A stretch of 64,000 nucleotides of DNA from Sediminibacterium sp. TEGAF015 (lineage in GTDB: Bacteria > Bacteroidota > Bacteroidia > Chitinophagales > Chitinophagaceae). Position 1 is the stretch's first letter. Every line of letters begins with the position of its first letter. The notes below the pieces were generated by a model, which did not search any database, was not told where the DNA came from, and saw nothing but the letters and a program-made list of their open reading frames with translations. The translations under genes and the position numbers were made by a program. The stretch covers positions 248,501-312,500 of the forward strand of contig NZ_AP026683.1 in the NCBI RefSeq assembly GCF_025997995.1. Direction: 5' to 3'. Of the stretch, positions 35,086-42,739 are shown one piece after another.

Positions 35086-36293
35086 TTTTGTGCTTCATTC
35101 AGCTCAATACCATAAAACATTCCTAGTTTTCGGATAACCTGTTCAACAACTGCATCAGGACAGCTTGCACCACTGGTCATCACAATATTGATGGTTTCTT
35201 TTTTGGGAAGGTAATCCTTGATATGGCTGAATTCCTTTGTTTGCCAGTTACAATGAAGCAAATTGTCCTTGTCAATTAGTTTATCAGGACCATCTATAAA
35301 GTAAGTAGGATATTTGGCTTCGCAAAGTTCTACCAGATGAGAACTATTGCTGCTATTATGTCCTCCAATAACGATAGCCAGGTCAGCCGCTGTATCCAGC
35401 ATTCCTTTAACAGCAGACTGGTTGTCGTTGGTTGCATAACAAAGGGTATCTCTGGTATCTGCAAAATGATTTGCAACAGTATCACTTGTTAATTGATAGT
35501 GGTTAATTAATACCGATTTCAAATAATCAGAAATGGCTTGTGTATCTGAAGCCAGCTGGGTGGTTTGATTAACTACACCAATCTTCTGTAAGTCAGTTGA
35601 AACATTGAATCCTTCTGAATATTTTCCTTTGAAAACAGTATAGAAATCTTCCGGATTATTTTCTCCGGTCATGAATTTGGCTAATTCAATAGTTTCTGCC
35701 ATGTCGTTCACTATAACGGTAGGGGTATTGGCAGAGGCGTGCGAAAAAGTAGCTCTAGTTTCTTCGTGTTTGGGTTTGCCATGTACTACAATGCTATACC
35801 CTTTGGATGCAATTTGCTCACTTCTGTTCCATACTTTTTCTACAAACGGACAGGTAGTATTGTATTTTTCTATGGCAATCCCCTTTGCTTTCAATAAAGC
35901 TTCAATTTCCAGTGTTGTTCCAAAAGCTGGTATTATTACTACATCGTCTGGTTGTAAGGACTCAAATGGGATAATCTGTTTTCCGTAGGTGTCCTGAAGA
36001 AATTGAACTCCACGCTCAATTAAATCCTTATTCACCTGCGGATTGTGAATCATTTCACTTAGCAGAAAAATTCTTTTCCCTGGATTTTGTTCTATCGTAT
36101 TAAAGGCTATTTCAATGGCATTTTCAACTCCATAACAAAATCCGAAATGCCTGGCGAGGTAAATATTGATTGGTCCCAAATTCACAAGTGTAGGGCTAAA
36201 GTCCTTTTTCAGTTTATCTGCAGCTTTTCTGCTTTCCTTGATACGGCTGATAAAGTTGCTACGGTATATATTGGGTATAGTGAATTGCTTCAT
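35082..36293 (-). CDS. ispH: 4-hydroxy-3-methylbut-2-enyl diphosphate reductase
   Basis: IspH is the final enzyme of the MEP isoprenoid pathway, reducing HMBPP to IPP and DMAPP with a 4Fe-4S cluster. The start at the ATG at 36293 gives a long form of 403 residues. Cluster cysteines are in RHFGFCYGV (Cys53), NTTCPFVEKVW and TSGASCPDAVVEQV. Other marks are EMIHNPQVN, VVHGKPKHEETRATFSH, VNQTTQLASDTQ and VIGGHNSSNSSHLVELC. The N-terminal 40 residues before NIYLARHFGFC are an extension relative to E. coli. Dxr of the same pathway is at 58 kb. A TATTTTTG element lies upstream. Confidence 0.96.
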   Translation of the reverse strand: MKQFTIPNIYRSNFISRIKESRKAADKLKKDFSPTLVNLGPINIYLARHFGFCYGVENAIEIAFNTIEQNPGKRIFLLSEMIHNPQVNKDLIERGVQFLQDTYGKQIIPFESLQPDDVVIIPAFGTTLEIEALLKAKGIAIEKYNTTCPFVEKVWNRSEQIASKGYSIVVHGKPKHEETRATFSHASANTPTVIVNDMAETIELAKFMTGENNPEDFYTVFKGKYSEGFNVSTDLQKIGVVNQTTQLASDTQAISDYLKSVLINHYQLTSDTVANHFADTRDTLCYATNDNQSAVKGMLDTAADLAIVIGGHNSSNSSHLVELCEAKYPTYFIDGPDKLIDKDNLLHCNWQTKEFSHIKDYLPKKETINIVMTSGASCPDAVVEQVIRKLGMFYGIELNEAQN

Positions 36294-36306
36294 GGTATAT
36301 AAACCA

Positions 36307-36314
36307 CAAAAATA
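36307..36314 (-). promoter_or_regulatory. -7 element TATTTTTG for ispH
   Basis: An exact TAnnTTTG match on the minus strand, 13 bases before the ATG at 36293. It lies in an A-rich stretch, so chance occurrence is possible. Confidence 0.45.
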
Positions 36315-36365
36315 CAAAATAGTTCGTTGATTAAGGGGTGGAAGAAATGCACTGTTTGCCTACAA

Positions 36366-36962
36366 TCAATAATCACTGATATTGAGTCCATCAAAGAATT
36401 CCTGTTCACTAAGCTCCTGAATTCCACCAGGCATCAAATTGCCCAAATGAAGGTTTTCTATACGAAGTCGAACCAGTCTCTTGCATTTTAATCCAACTGC
36501 CGTCAGCATTTTTCTGACCTGATGAAATTTCCCTTCTGTTAAACTAATGCTTATCCAGTTATGAGGAACCCTGTCTGAAGGTATGTAATCGCTGTTAAAT
36601 TGGATGACGGGTGGGTTAACCAGACAAACTTTAGCGGGTAGGGTAGTGTAGAAAGTATCGTTTCCTGTTCGGATAGGAACTCCATTGCTTAACTGTTCTA
36701 ATTGCATATTGCTTACAGCGCTATTAACCAATACATGATACTCTCTAAAATGAGGCTTTGTACCCTGAAACAACAGCCTCGTTACTTTTTTATTGGTTGT
36801 TAACAGTAAAAGCCCTTCCGAATGTTGATCGAGTCTCCCAATGGCATGAATGCCTTCCGGAAAAGAGAAGTTTACATTCCCCAGTAAAGGAACAACATGG
36901 CTGCTTTTGAATTGAGAAACCATATTGCATGGTTTGTTCAATATGTAGTAATGGTACTGCAT
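36366..36962 (-). CDS. rRNA pseudouridine synthase (RluE/RsuA group)
   Basis: A short, 198-residue pseudouridine synthase of the RsuA group without the S4 domain. The start at the ATG at 36962 gives MQYHYYILNKPCNMVSQF, the family opening. The catalytic Asp lies in AIGRLDQHSEGLLLLTTNKKVTRLLFQ, and the C-terminal motif SLTEGKFHQVRKMLTAVGLKCKRLVRLRIENLHLG is typical. The absence of an S4 domain and the LxKPxxMVSQF opening suggest the RluE type (23S rRNA U2457 in E. coli), but the target base is an inference. Its ATG overlaps the stop of the upstream kinase by one base (TGATG), so the two are translationally coupled. Confidence 0.9.
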   Translation of the reverse strand: MQYHYYILNKPCNMVSQFKSSHVVPLLGNVNFSFPEGIHAIGRLDQHSEGLLLLTTNKKVTRLLFQGTKPHFREYHVLVNSAVSNMQLEQLSNGVPIRTGNDTFYTTLPAKVCLVNPPVIQFNSDYIPSDRVPHNWISISLTEGKFHQVRKMLTAVGLKCKRLVRLRIENLHLGNLMPGGIQELSEQEFFDGLNISDY

Positions 36963-38791
36963 CAATCGCCTCTGCCAACTAATGGGAATAATAAATTGAC
37001 GGTAGTACCTTCTCCCTGTAAGCTTTCTATTTCAATAGTGCCATTCATCTTATTCATAAAATCCTTGCATAAAACCAGTCCAAGGCCGATGCCTTTTTCA
37101 TTGGCTGTTCCAAACGTAGAGTAACTCACATTGTCCTGAAACAATTTGGATAAGGCATCCGGTGACATACCAACACCAGAATCTTTAATGATTACAAATG
37201 CATTGTATTTATTTCGCTTTGTGTTAATGTCAATGATACCACCTTCATTGGTAAATTTAATTGCATTGCTGATTATGTTTCTTATGATAAACGCCGTCAT
37301 ATTTTTATCGGCCCAGATCAGCTGGCTATGGATATATGGTCTTATTCTGATATTTTTCGTAATTGCGCTTTGGTTTAAAATCGCAATCGTATCTGTTATA
37401 ATCTGAGCCAAATCAATCGGCTGAAGATTCATTTGAATTTCGCCTGTTTGTGATCTGGACCACATTAATAATCCGTCCAGCATTTCCACAACTTTCTTTA
37501 CATGTGTATTAAGGTTACTTGATACAAATTCGATTTCTGCTTCACTGAAATTTTTAAAATTGTCTTTGTAATAATCTAGAAAACTAATGATACTGCTAAG
37601 AGGTGCACGCATATCATGTGAAATGATAGATAAAAATTTATCCTTCTGTGCGCTAATCATTTTCAGCGTTTCTTCATTTTCGAGTAATTGCTGATTTTTG
37701 GCTTGTAGACTTTCCGATTTATCTTGGATGATTTTAATAGACCTTCTGATTTTCCGGATTGCTAGGTTGAAATTAATAGCCAGCTGCCCAATTTCATCCA
37801 TTCTCATTTCATCAATAAAATCGGGATTTATATCGTCTTTGAATTTAGTAGCCACCACTTCTTTGGTGGCTTTATTCAGTTCAATTATCGGGCGAGTTAC
37901 TTCCATTGAAATCAAATAACTCAATAATAATCCTGCTATAAGTGTTACTCCAATTAAGCCGTAAAAAATTAGTTCTATTCTGCCAAGATCTTCTTCGTAT
38001 AACTGGTTGATAGATTGTAAAGCAGCAGCTATTTGTTCATCATTGCTTTTACTCTGCTTTATTAATTCATTTTGCAGGCCATCTTCATCAGCACCTCCTA
38101 TACTTCTTTCCAGCTTCACAATACGGACAAATGTTTTCCTGAACTCATCCAGAATAATTTCAGCAGTTTGATTATTCTCGTAAACAAATATGAGTTTGCG
38201 TGCTAGTGAATCAAATGAAATGGCAGAGGACTGGCTTTTCTTGGTAAAGTAGTCACTGGATAATTGATCCAGCTTGTTTAAATCTGCTTCAGATATTAGA
38301 CGATTTTCCTTTAATTCTTTTTTGTGTTTCAAAAAAGCACCCATTAATCCTTGTTCCCCAATCCCCAGTTGTTTTACGGAGTCAACCATTCGCTCAAAAA
38401 AGACTTCCTGTGCATGAATATTCCTGGTGATGGATAATAGTTTTTCGGCTATATGTGGTTTGGTGGCAATTTTATTTTCATTTATCGCAATAAGACTACT
38501 GTCAATTTGTTTAACCAGCTGCTGGTAGTTGTATACCGAATTAGAACTTCCGGAAATATAAAAACTTTCAGTGAAACGATCGGTCGTTAGAAAGACCTGT
38601 CTTGCTTCAGCTTGTTTCCCAATATGGGTTCTTATTTTATCCAATTGACCAATCATTTGGTGAATCATCAGTCTTTTGTCATTTATTTTTACTGAAATCA
38701 CGATGATTAGGAGTGTAATCAGCAGAATCAGAAAATGAGACAGAAACAGCTTGTTTCTTATACTTAAGTTCCTTAATTGGGTTTTGATCAT
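36962..38791 (-). CDS. Sensor histidine kinase with HAMP domain
   Basis: A 609-residue membrane histidine kinase. Helix 1 lies at about 14-31 (LFLSHFLILLITLLIIVISV), then a helical periplasmic domain of about 240 residues, helix 2 at about 272-292, and a HAMP segment after it. The phosphoacceptor His392 is in SIISHDMRAPLSSIISFL, followed by the N-box IRNIISNAIKFTNEGG, the G1 box DSGVGMSP and the G2 box ANEKGIGLGLVLCKDF. A coiled coil links HAMP and the kinase (KIRRSIKIIQDKSESLQAKNQQL). There is no response regulator nearby. The following pseudouridine synthase gene overlaps its stop. Confidence 0.93.
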   Translation of the reverse strand: MIKTQLRNLSIRNKLFLSHFLILLITLLIIVISVKINDKRLMIHQMIGQLDKIRTHIGKQAEARQVFLTTDRFTESFYISGSSNSVYNYQQLVKQIDSSLIAINENKIATKPHIAEKLLSITRNIHAQEVFFERMVDSVKQLGIGEQGLMGAFLKHKKELKENRLISEADLNKLDQLSSDYFTKKSQSSAISFDSLARKLIFVYENNQTAEIILDEFRKTFVRIVKLERSIGGADEDGLQNELIKQSKSNDEQIAAALQSINQLYEEDLGRIELIFYGLIGVTLIAGLLLSYLISMEVTRPIIELNKATKEVVATKFKDDINPDFIDEMRMDEIGQLAINFNLAIRKIRRSIKIIQDKSESLQAKNQQLLENEETLKMISAQKDKFLSIISHDMRAPLSSIISFLDYYKDNFKNFSEAEIEFVSSNLNTHVKKVVEMLDGLLMWSRSQTGEIQMNLQPIDLAQIITDTIAILNQSAITKNIRIRPYIHSQLIWADKNMTAFIIRNIISNAIKFTNEGGIIDINTKRNKYNAFVIIKDSGVGMSPDALSKLFQDNVSYSTFGTANEKGIGLGLVLCKDFMNKMNGTIEIESLQGEGTTVNLLFPLVGRGD

Positions 38792-38841
38792 TTCTTTTTA
38801 AACTAGGTTCTGTGTTTCTCGGAATTAGCGTGTAAGATACT

Positions 38842-38849
38842 TAGTTTTG
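38842..38849 (+). promoter_or_regulatory. -7 element TAGTTTTG for the ABC-F gene
   Basis: An exact TAnnTTTG match that ends four bases before the ATG at 38854, implying a leaderless or nearly leaderless transcript. Confidence 0.55.
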
Positions 38850-38853
38850 CAAG

Positions 38854-40767
38854 ATGCATTATGTTTCAGTAGAAGGTTTAACCAAAAGCTACGGTATTAA
38901 CCCCCTTTTTAAGAATATTTCCTTTCATATTAACGAAGGCGACAAAATAGCCTTGATTGCCAGAAATGGGATTGGCAAGTCTACCATGTTAAAAATTTTG
39001 GCCGGACTGGAAACCCCGGATGCTGGAAAAGTTTGGATTCATAAAGATGTTACCGTTGCTTTATTTGAACAGGATCCTCAGTTTGAAGAATCCTGGTCGG
39101 TGCTGGAAAATATTTTTCATTTGAATCATCCAGTTATCAATGCAATTAAAAAATACGAAGCTGCTATTGAAGAAGAAGATGCCATTGGCATAACAGAAGG
39201 TATTGAAGCCATGGATGATTTGAGCGCCTGGGATTTTGAAGCCAAGGTTAAGCAGATTCTTGAAAAACTGAATATACACCACTTAACCAATCCTGTAAAG
39301 GATTTGAGCGGTGGTCAAAGAAAAAGGGTAGCTCTGGCGAAAACGCTGATTGATATTGGTTTTGCTCATCAGCATACCTTGTTGATTATGGATGAGCCCA
39401 CCAATCATCTGGATGTAGAAATGATTGAGTGGCTGGAGCATTATCTTTCTCAGGAAAAAGTGACTTTGCTTTTAGTAAGCCACGATCGGTACTTTCTGGA
39501 CGCAACCTGCGAAGAAATCTGGGAGCTGGAACGCGAAAATCTTTATGTATACAAAGGCGATTATGAGCAATATATGGAGCAGAAAGCTGCCCGTATAGAA
39601 AGCGAGCAGGCCAGTATTGACAAAGCCAGAAATACCTACCGTAAAGAACTGGAATGGATGCGTAAACAACCCAAGGCCAGAACAACCAAGAGTAAGAGTA
39701 GACAGGATAATTTTTATGAGGTAGAAGCCAAAGCCAAGCAGAAGATTGAAGATGCACAGCTGCAGTTGCAGGTTAAAATGAGCAGGCTGGGAGGGAAAGT
39801 GGTTGAAATGAAAAAAGTGTATAAGAGCTATGGTGATCTACCCATTCTGAAAGGATTTGATTATCAGTTCAGCAAAGGGGAAAGGATTGGTATTGTTGGT
39901 AAAAATGGCGTTGGTAAATCTACTTTCTTAAATATTCTGCAGGCAATAGAGCCGGTAGATAGTGGTAAAATCAATATCGGGGATACGGTAGTTTTTGGAA
40001 ATTTTTCACAACAGGGCCTGGTGTTTAAGGAAAATGTAAGGGTGATTGAATATGTTAAAAGTTTTGCCGAGAATTTTCCGTTGGCAGACGGTTCAACTTT
40101 GAGTGCAGCTCAGTTTCTTGAATTGTTTTTATTTACTCCGGATAAGCAATATACTTTTTTAAATTCTTTGAGTGGGGGAGAAAAGAAGCGTCTGCAATTG
40201 TTGGTCGTTTTATTCCGTAATCCGAACTTCCTGATTCTGGATGAGCCTACCAATGACCTTGATTTACCTACACTGTCTGTACTTGAGAACTTTTTGATAG
40301 ACTATCCCGGATGCATTTTGATTGTATCCCATGATCGTTATTTCATGGATAGACTAGTAGACCATTTGTTTGTATTTGAAGGCAATGCCGAAGTAAGGGA
40401 CTTCCCTGGCAATTACACGCAGTACAGACTTTGGTTAAAGGAAAATGAAAAGAAGGAGCAAAAATGGGAAGATCTGGAAGCCAATAAGCGAAAGGGAACC
40501 AGCACTGAAGACATTGTAACTAAGCCAGTAATTGCTGCAGCTGTTTCGGCAAAAAGAACTTTAAGTTATAAGGAAAAGAGAGAGTTGGAAACCCTGGAAA
40601 AGGCAATGCCTTTATTGGAAAAAGAGAAAGAAGAACTTACAACTAAAATGAGTGCAGGGGATGCTGATTACGCCAGTATGCAAAAAATGGGAGAGCGTTT
40701 ATTACTTATTGAGAAGGAGCTGGAAGAAAAAGAAACCCGCTGGTTGGAGCTCAGCGAGTTTCAATAA
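38854..40767 (+). CDS. ABC-F family ATPase (Uup-like)
   Basis: A 637-residue soluble protein with two ABC domains and no membrane helices, the ABC-F layout; these proteins act on ribosomes. Domain 1 has Walker A ARNGIGKST, signature LSGGQRKRVALAKTL and Walker B LLIMDEPTNHLDV; domain 2 has GKNGVGKST, LSGGEKKRLQLLVVL and FLILDEPTNDLDL. The interdomain linker (about 240-305) is charged, with RKELEWMRKQPKARTTKSKSRQ, the Uup-type linker. A C-terminal coiled coil (about 560-637) also fits Uup. The first Walker A has Arg before Asn, a minor variation. The gene is convergent with FKBP, four bases away. Confidence 0.93.
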   Translation: MHYVSVEGLTKSYGINPLFKNISFHINEGDKIALIARNGIGKSTMLKILAGLETPDAGKVWIHKDVTVALFEQDPQFEESWSVLENIFHLNHPVINAIKKYEAAIEEEDAIGITEGIEAMDDLSAWDFEAKVKQILEKLNIHHLTNPVKDLSGGQRKRVALAKTLIDIGFAHQHTLLIMDEPTNHLDVEMIEWLEHYLSQEKVTLLLVSHDRYFLDATCEEIWELERENLYVYKGDYEQYMEQKAARIESEQASIDKARNTYRKELEWMRKQPKARTTKSKSRQDNFYEVEAKAKQKIEDAQLQLQVKMSRLGGKVVEMKKVYKSYGDLPILKGFDYQFSKGERIGIVGKNGVGKSTFLNILQAIEPVDSGKINIGDTVVFGNFSQQGLVFKENVRVIEYVKSFAENFPLADGSTLSAAQFLELFLFTPDKQYTFLNSLSGGEKKRLQLLVVLFRNPNFLILDEPTNDLDLPTLSVLENFLIDYPGCILIVSHDRYFMDRLVDHLFVFEGNAEVRDFPGNYTQYRLWLKENEKKEQKWEDLEANKRKGTSTEDIVTKPVIAAAVSAKRTLSYKEKRELETLEKAMPLLEKEKEELTTKMSAGDADYASMQKMGERLLLIEKELEEKETRWLELSEFQ

Positions 40768-40771
40768 AACT

Positions 40772-41206
40772 TTAGATAAAACTGATTAGTTCTACTTCAA
40801 AAATCAAAGTACTGTTAGGGCCAATTTGTGCACTGACCTGACGATCCCCATATCCTAAATGTGGAGGGATGAAAAAACGCCACTTGCTGCCTGTTGGCAT
40901 CAGCTGTAATCCCTCAGTCCAACCTTTAATTACCATATTTAAAGGGAAGGAGGCAGGACGACCTCTTTGTACAGAGCTATCGAAAATGGTCCCATTAATC
41001 AATGTGCCATGATAATGACAGGTTACTTCATTGCTGGCTAAAGGCTTAGGACCTGTGCCTTGTGTGATGATTTCATATTGCAATCCACTTGGTAGTTCTA
41101 CAATACCTTCTTTCTCTTTATTGGCTGCTAAAAATGCCTGACCTTCTTTTAAATTAGCCGCTGCTTTTTCGGCTTTTAATTGTGCTAACTGATCTGCTAC
41201 ACCCAT
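40772..41206 (-). CDS. FKBP-type peptidyl-prolyl isomerase
   Basis: A 144-residue FKBP-type peptidyl-prolyl cis-trans isomerase, which speeds proline isomerisation in folding proteins. The ATG at 41206 gives MGVADQLAQLKAEKAAANLKEGQAFLAANKEKEGIVELPSGLQYEII, the N-terminal helical segment found in FkpA/Mip-like proteins but without a signal peptide, so it is probably cytoplasmic. The catalytic FKBP domain follows: VTCHYHGTLINGTIFDSS, RGRPASFPLNMVIKGWTEGLQLMPTGSKWRFFIPPHLGYGDR and STLIFEVELISF. The frame upstream to 41233 includes its own promoter element and was rejected. Confidence 0.94.
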   Translation of the reverse strand: MGVADQLAQLKAEKAAANLKEGQAFLAANKEKEGIVELPSGLQYEIITQGTGPKPLASNEVTCHYHGTLINGTIFDSSVQRGRPASFPLNMVIKGWTEGLQLMPTGSKWRFFIPPHLGYGDRQVSAQIGPNSTLIFEVELISFI

Positions 41207-41220
41207 AAATAATTTTTTTT

Positions 41221-41228
41221 CAAAGGTA
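41221..41228 (-). promoter_or_regulatory. -7 element TACCTTTG for FKBP
   Basis: An exact TAnnTTTG match on the minus strand, 15 bases before the FKBP ATG. It is back-to-back with the SRP RNA promoter 13 bases away. Confidence 0.6.
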
Positions 41229-41241
41229 AGCATTCAATCCT

Positions 41242-41249
41242 TACTTTTG
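41242..41249 (+). promoter_or_regulatory. -7 element TACTTTTG for the SRP RNA
   Basis: An exact TAnnTTTG match immediately upstream of the first base assigned to the SRP RNA. Confidence 0.6.
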
Positions 41250-41250
41250 C

Positions 41251-41357
41251 GCTGTGGCAGGTCTTGCACGACCAGCTCCTGCTGAACCTCCCCAGGGCAG
41301 GAATGCAGCAAGGATAAGCGGTTGTAGCGGTGCGATGCGAGTAGCCTGCCATATTTT
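41251..41357 (+). ncRNA. ffs: Signal recognition particle RNA (small bacterial type)
   Basis: The conserved apical domain is visible: GCTGAACC then a stem closed by GCA-GGAA-TGC (41297-41306), with the GGAA tetraloop, followed by AGCAAGG, the Ffh-binding asymmetric region. The outer stem is closed by TGGCAGG (41255-41261) pairing perfectly with CCTGCCA (41345-41351), followed by TATTTTT. The length of about 105 bases fits the small SRP RNA, which pairs with Ffh to target nascent membrane proteins. It has its own -7 element and lies only about 13 bases upstream of the transaldolase ATG. Exact ends are approximate. Confidence 0.93.
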
Positions 41358-41370
41358 TAACTCCACTTTT

Positions 41371-42021
41371 ATGAAGTTTTTCATTGACACAGGTAATCTT
41401 GCACAAATTAAAGAAGCCAACGATTTAGGAATTCTGGATGGTGTAACCACCAATCCTTCCTTGATGGCAAAAGAAGGTGTTAAAGGCGAAGAAGCCATTG
41501 CGCAGCACTATAAGACCATTTGTGAACTGGTAGATGGTGATGTGAGTGCAGAAGTACTTTCTACTGATTTTGCCACTATGGTAGAAGAAGGAAAGAAACT
41601 AGCTGCTATTCATCCGAATATTGTGGTGAAAGTACCTGTAATCAAAGATGGTATCAAAGCAATCAAGTGGTTTACCGACAACGGTATTCGTACCAATTGC
41701 ACCCTAATTTTCTCTGCTGGTCAGGCAATTCTGGCAGCCAAAGCCGGTGCTACCTATGTGTCTCCTTTTATTGGACGTGTTGAAGATAGTGGTTGGGATG
41801 GTATGGAATTGATTGGACAGTTGAGACATATATTTGATGTACAGCAATACAAAACAGAAATTTTAGCTGCTTCTATTAGAAGTCCATTACATATTATAAA
41901 AGCTGCTGAATTAGGAGCTGATATCTGTACTTGCCCATTGGATTCTATAGTGGGTCTGTTGAAGCATCCTTTAACTGATATTGGTCTTGCTAAGTTTTTG
42001 GAAGACGCAAAAAAGATGTAA
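41371..42021 (+). CDS. tal: Transaldolase (TalC/FSA-type small form)
   Basis: A 216-residue short transaldolase or fructose-6-phosphate aldolase-type TIM barrel. The ATG at 41371 gives [36 protein letters not shown], the exact family opening; the longer frame would translate the SRP RNA. The Schiff-base Lys is K87 in NIVVKVPV. Other marks are [32 protein letters not shown] and [27 protein letters not shown]. It belongs to the non-oxidative pentose phosphate pathway. There is no obvious promoter between the SRP RNA and the ATG. A terminator hairpin lies within the 3' end of the convergent AlkD-like gene. Confidence 0.95.
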   Translation: MKFFIDTGNLAQIKEANDLGILDGVTTNPSLMAKEGVKGEEAIAQHYKTICELVDGDVSAEVLSTDFATMVEEGKKLAAIHPNIVVKVPVIKDGIKAIKWFTDNGIRTNCTLIFSAGQAILAAKAGATYVSPFIGRVEDSGWDGMELIGQLRHIFDVQQYKTEILAASIRSPLHIIKAAELGADICTCPLDSIVGLLKHPLTDIGLAKFLEDAKKM

Positions 42022-42699
42022 TCATTTTTTACTAATAATTCTTTTCATAGCCTCTCTTTTACTAAGAGGGGCTATTTTGTTTTTGGCAACAAAATCAATA
42101 ACCCATTCTGGATTGGTTTTGCCATATTCCCTAAGTGCCCAACCAATCGCTTTCTGTACAAAAAAATCTTTAGCGTCTTTGTGAAACAGAATATATTTTT
42201 TTAATAAAGCCTTATCAGTCCTTGTTTTGAAAGAACGCTGAAATAAAATACTGCTTCTTTGTAGCCAAATATTATCCGATTGATTCCAACGGTTAGTTAC
42301 AGGGGCAATTTGATTGGGATACTTCGAGAAATAAGCAGGTATCCAATCACTTCCTATACCATCTACGGTATCCCACCAGCTTTTACTGATCAAGCAGGAT
42401 TCAATCAGGTCAATGGCGTTTTCTTGCCACAGTATTCGATGATGCTTATAAACATCTATGGCGGCATATTGCCACTCCCTTTCTTTGAATGCCCACATTG
42501 TAGCAATAATACCGTTTAGCTCTTTAATGGTATGTAAGGGATTTGCGCTGATATATGATTTCACAATCTTGTCCCTTTCCGGCGTCTTTATACCATAAAA
42601 GTCAAATTGATGTAACATATATGCTTTCATACCAACACTATTTGCTGGATTAGCAGATAACCTAAATGATTTTTTTAATTCAACTAAATATTTTGACAT
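42022..42699 (-). CDS. DNA alkylation repair protein (AlkD-like)
   Basis: A 225-residue all-helical HEAT-repeat DNA glycosylase-like protein that excises bulky or charged alkylated bases. The ATG at 42699 gives MSKYLVELKKSFRLSANPANSVGMKAYMLHQFDFYGIKTPERDKIVK. Family motifs include MWAFKEREWQYAAIDVY, KSWWDTVDGIGSDW (with the catalytic Asp) and NIWLQRSSILFQ, then KDFFVQKAIGWALREYGKTNPEWV. The five codons before 42699 in frame are not supported. Its stop codon abuts the stop of transaldolase. Probably monocistronic. Confidence 0.93.
   Translation of the reverse strand: MSKYLVELKKSFRLSANPANSVGMKAYMLHQFDFYGIKTPERDKIVKSYISANPLHTIKELNGIIATMWAFKEREWQYAAIDVYKHHRILWQENAIDLIESCLISKSWWDTVDGIGSDWIPAYFSKYPNQIAPVTNRWNQSDNIWLQRSSILFQRSFKTRTDKALLKKYILFHKDAKDFFVQKAIGWALREYGKTNPEWVIDFVAKNKIAPLSKREAMKRIISKK
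42047..42087 (+). terminator. Terminator hairpin inside the convergent AlkD-like gene
   Basis: A 12-base-pair stem (42047-42058 with 42064-42075; one T-G pair) with a 5-base loop is followed on the plus strand by TTTGTTTTTGG. It is placed to end the transaldolase transcript, yet lies wholly within the last codons of the minus-strand AlkD-like gene. Confidence 0.65.
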
Positions 42700-42739
42700 A
42701 GTATCAGGCTTCAACTAAATTAATGGTTTATTTTACTGT

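Noticed and set aside
41254..41370. An N-terminal extension of transaldolase beginning at 41254.
   Set aside because: These bases form the SRP RNA; the conserved transaldolase N-terminus starts at 41371.
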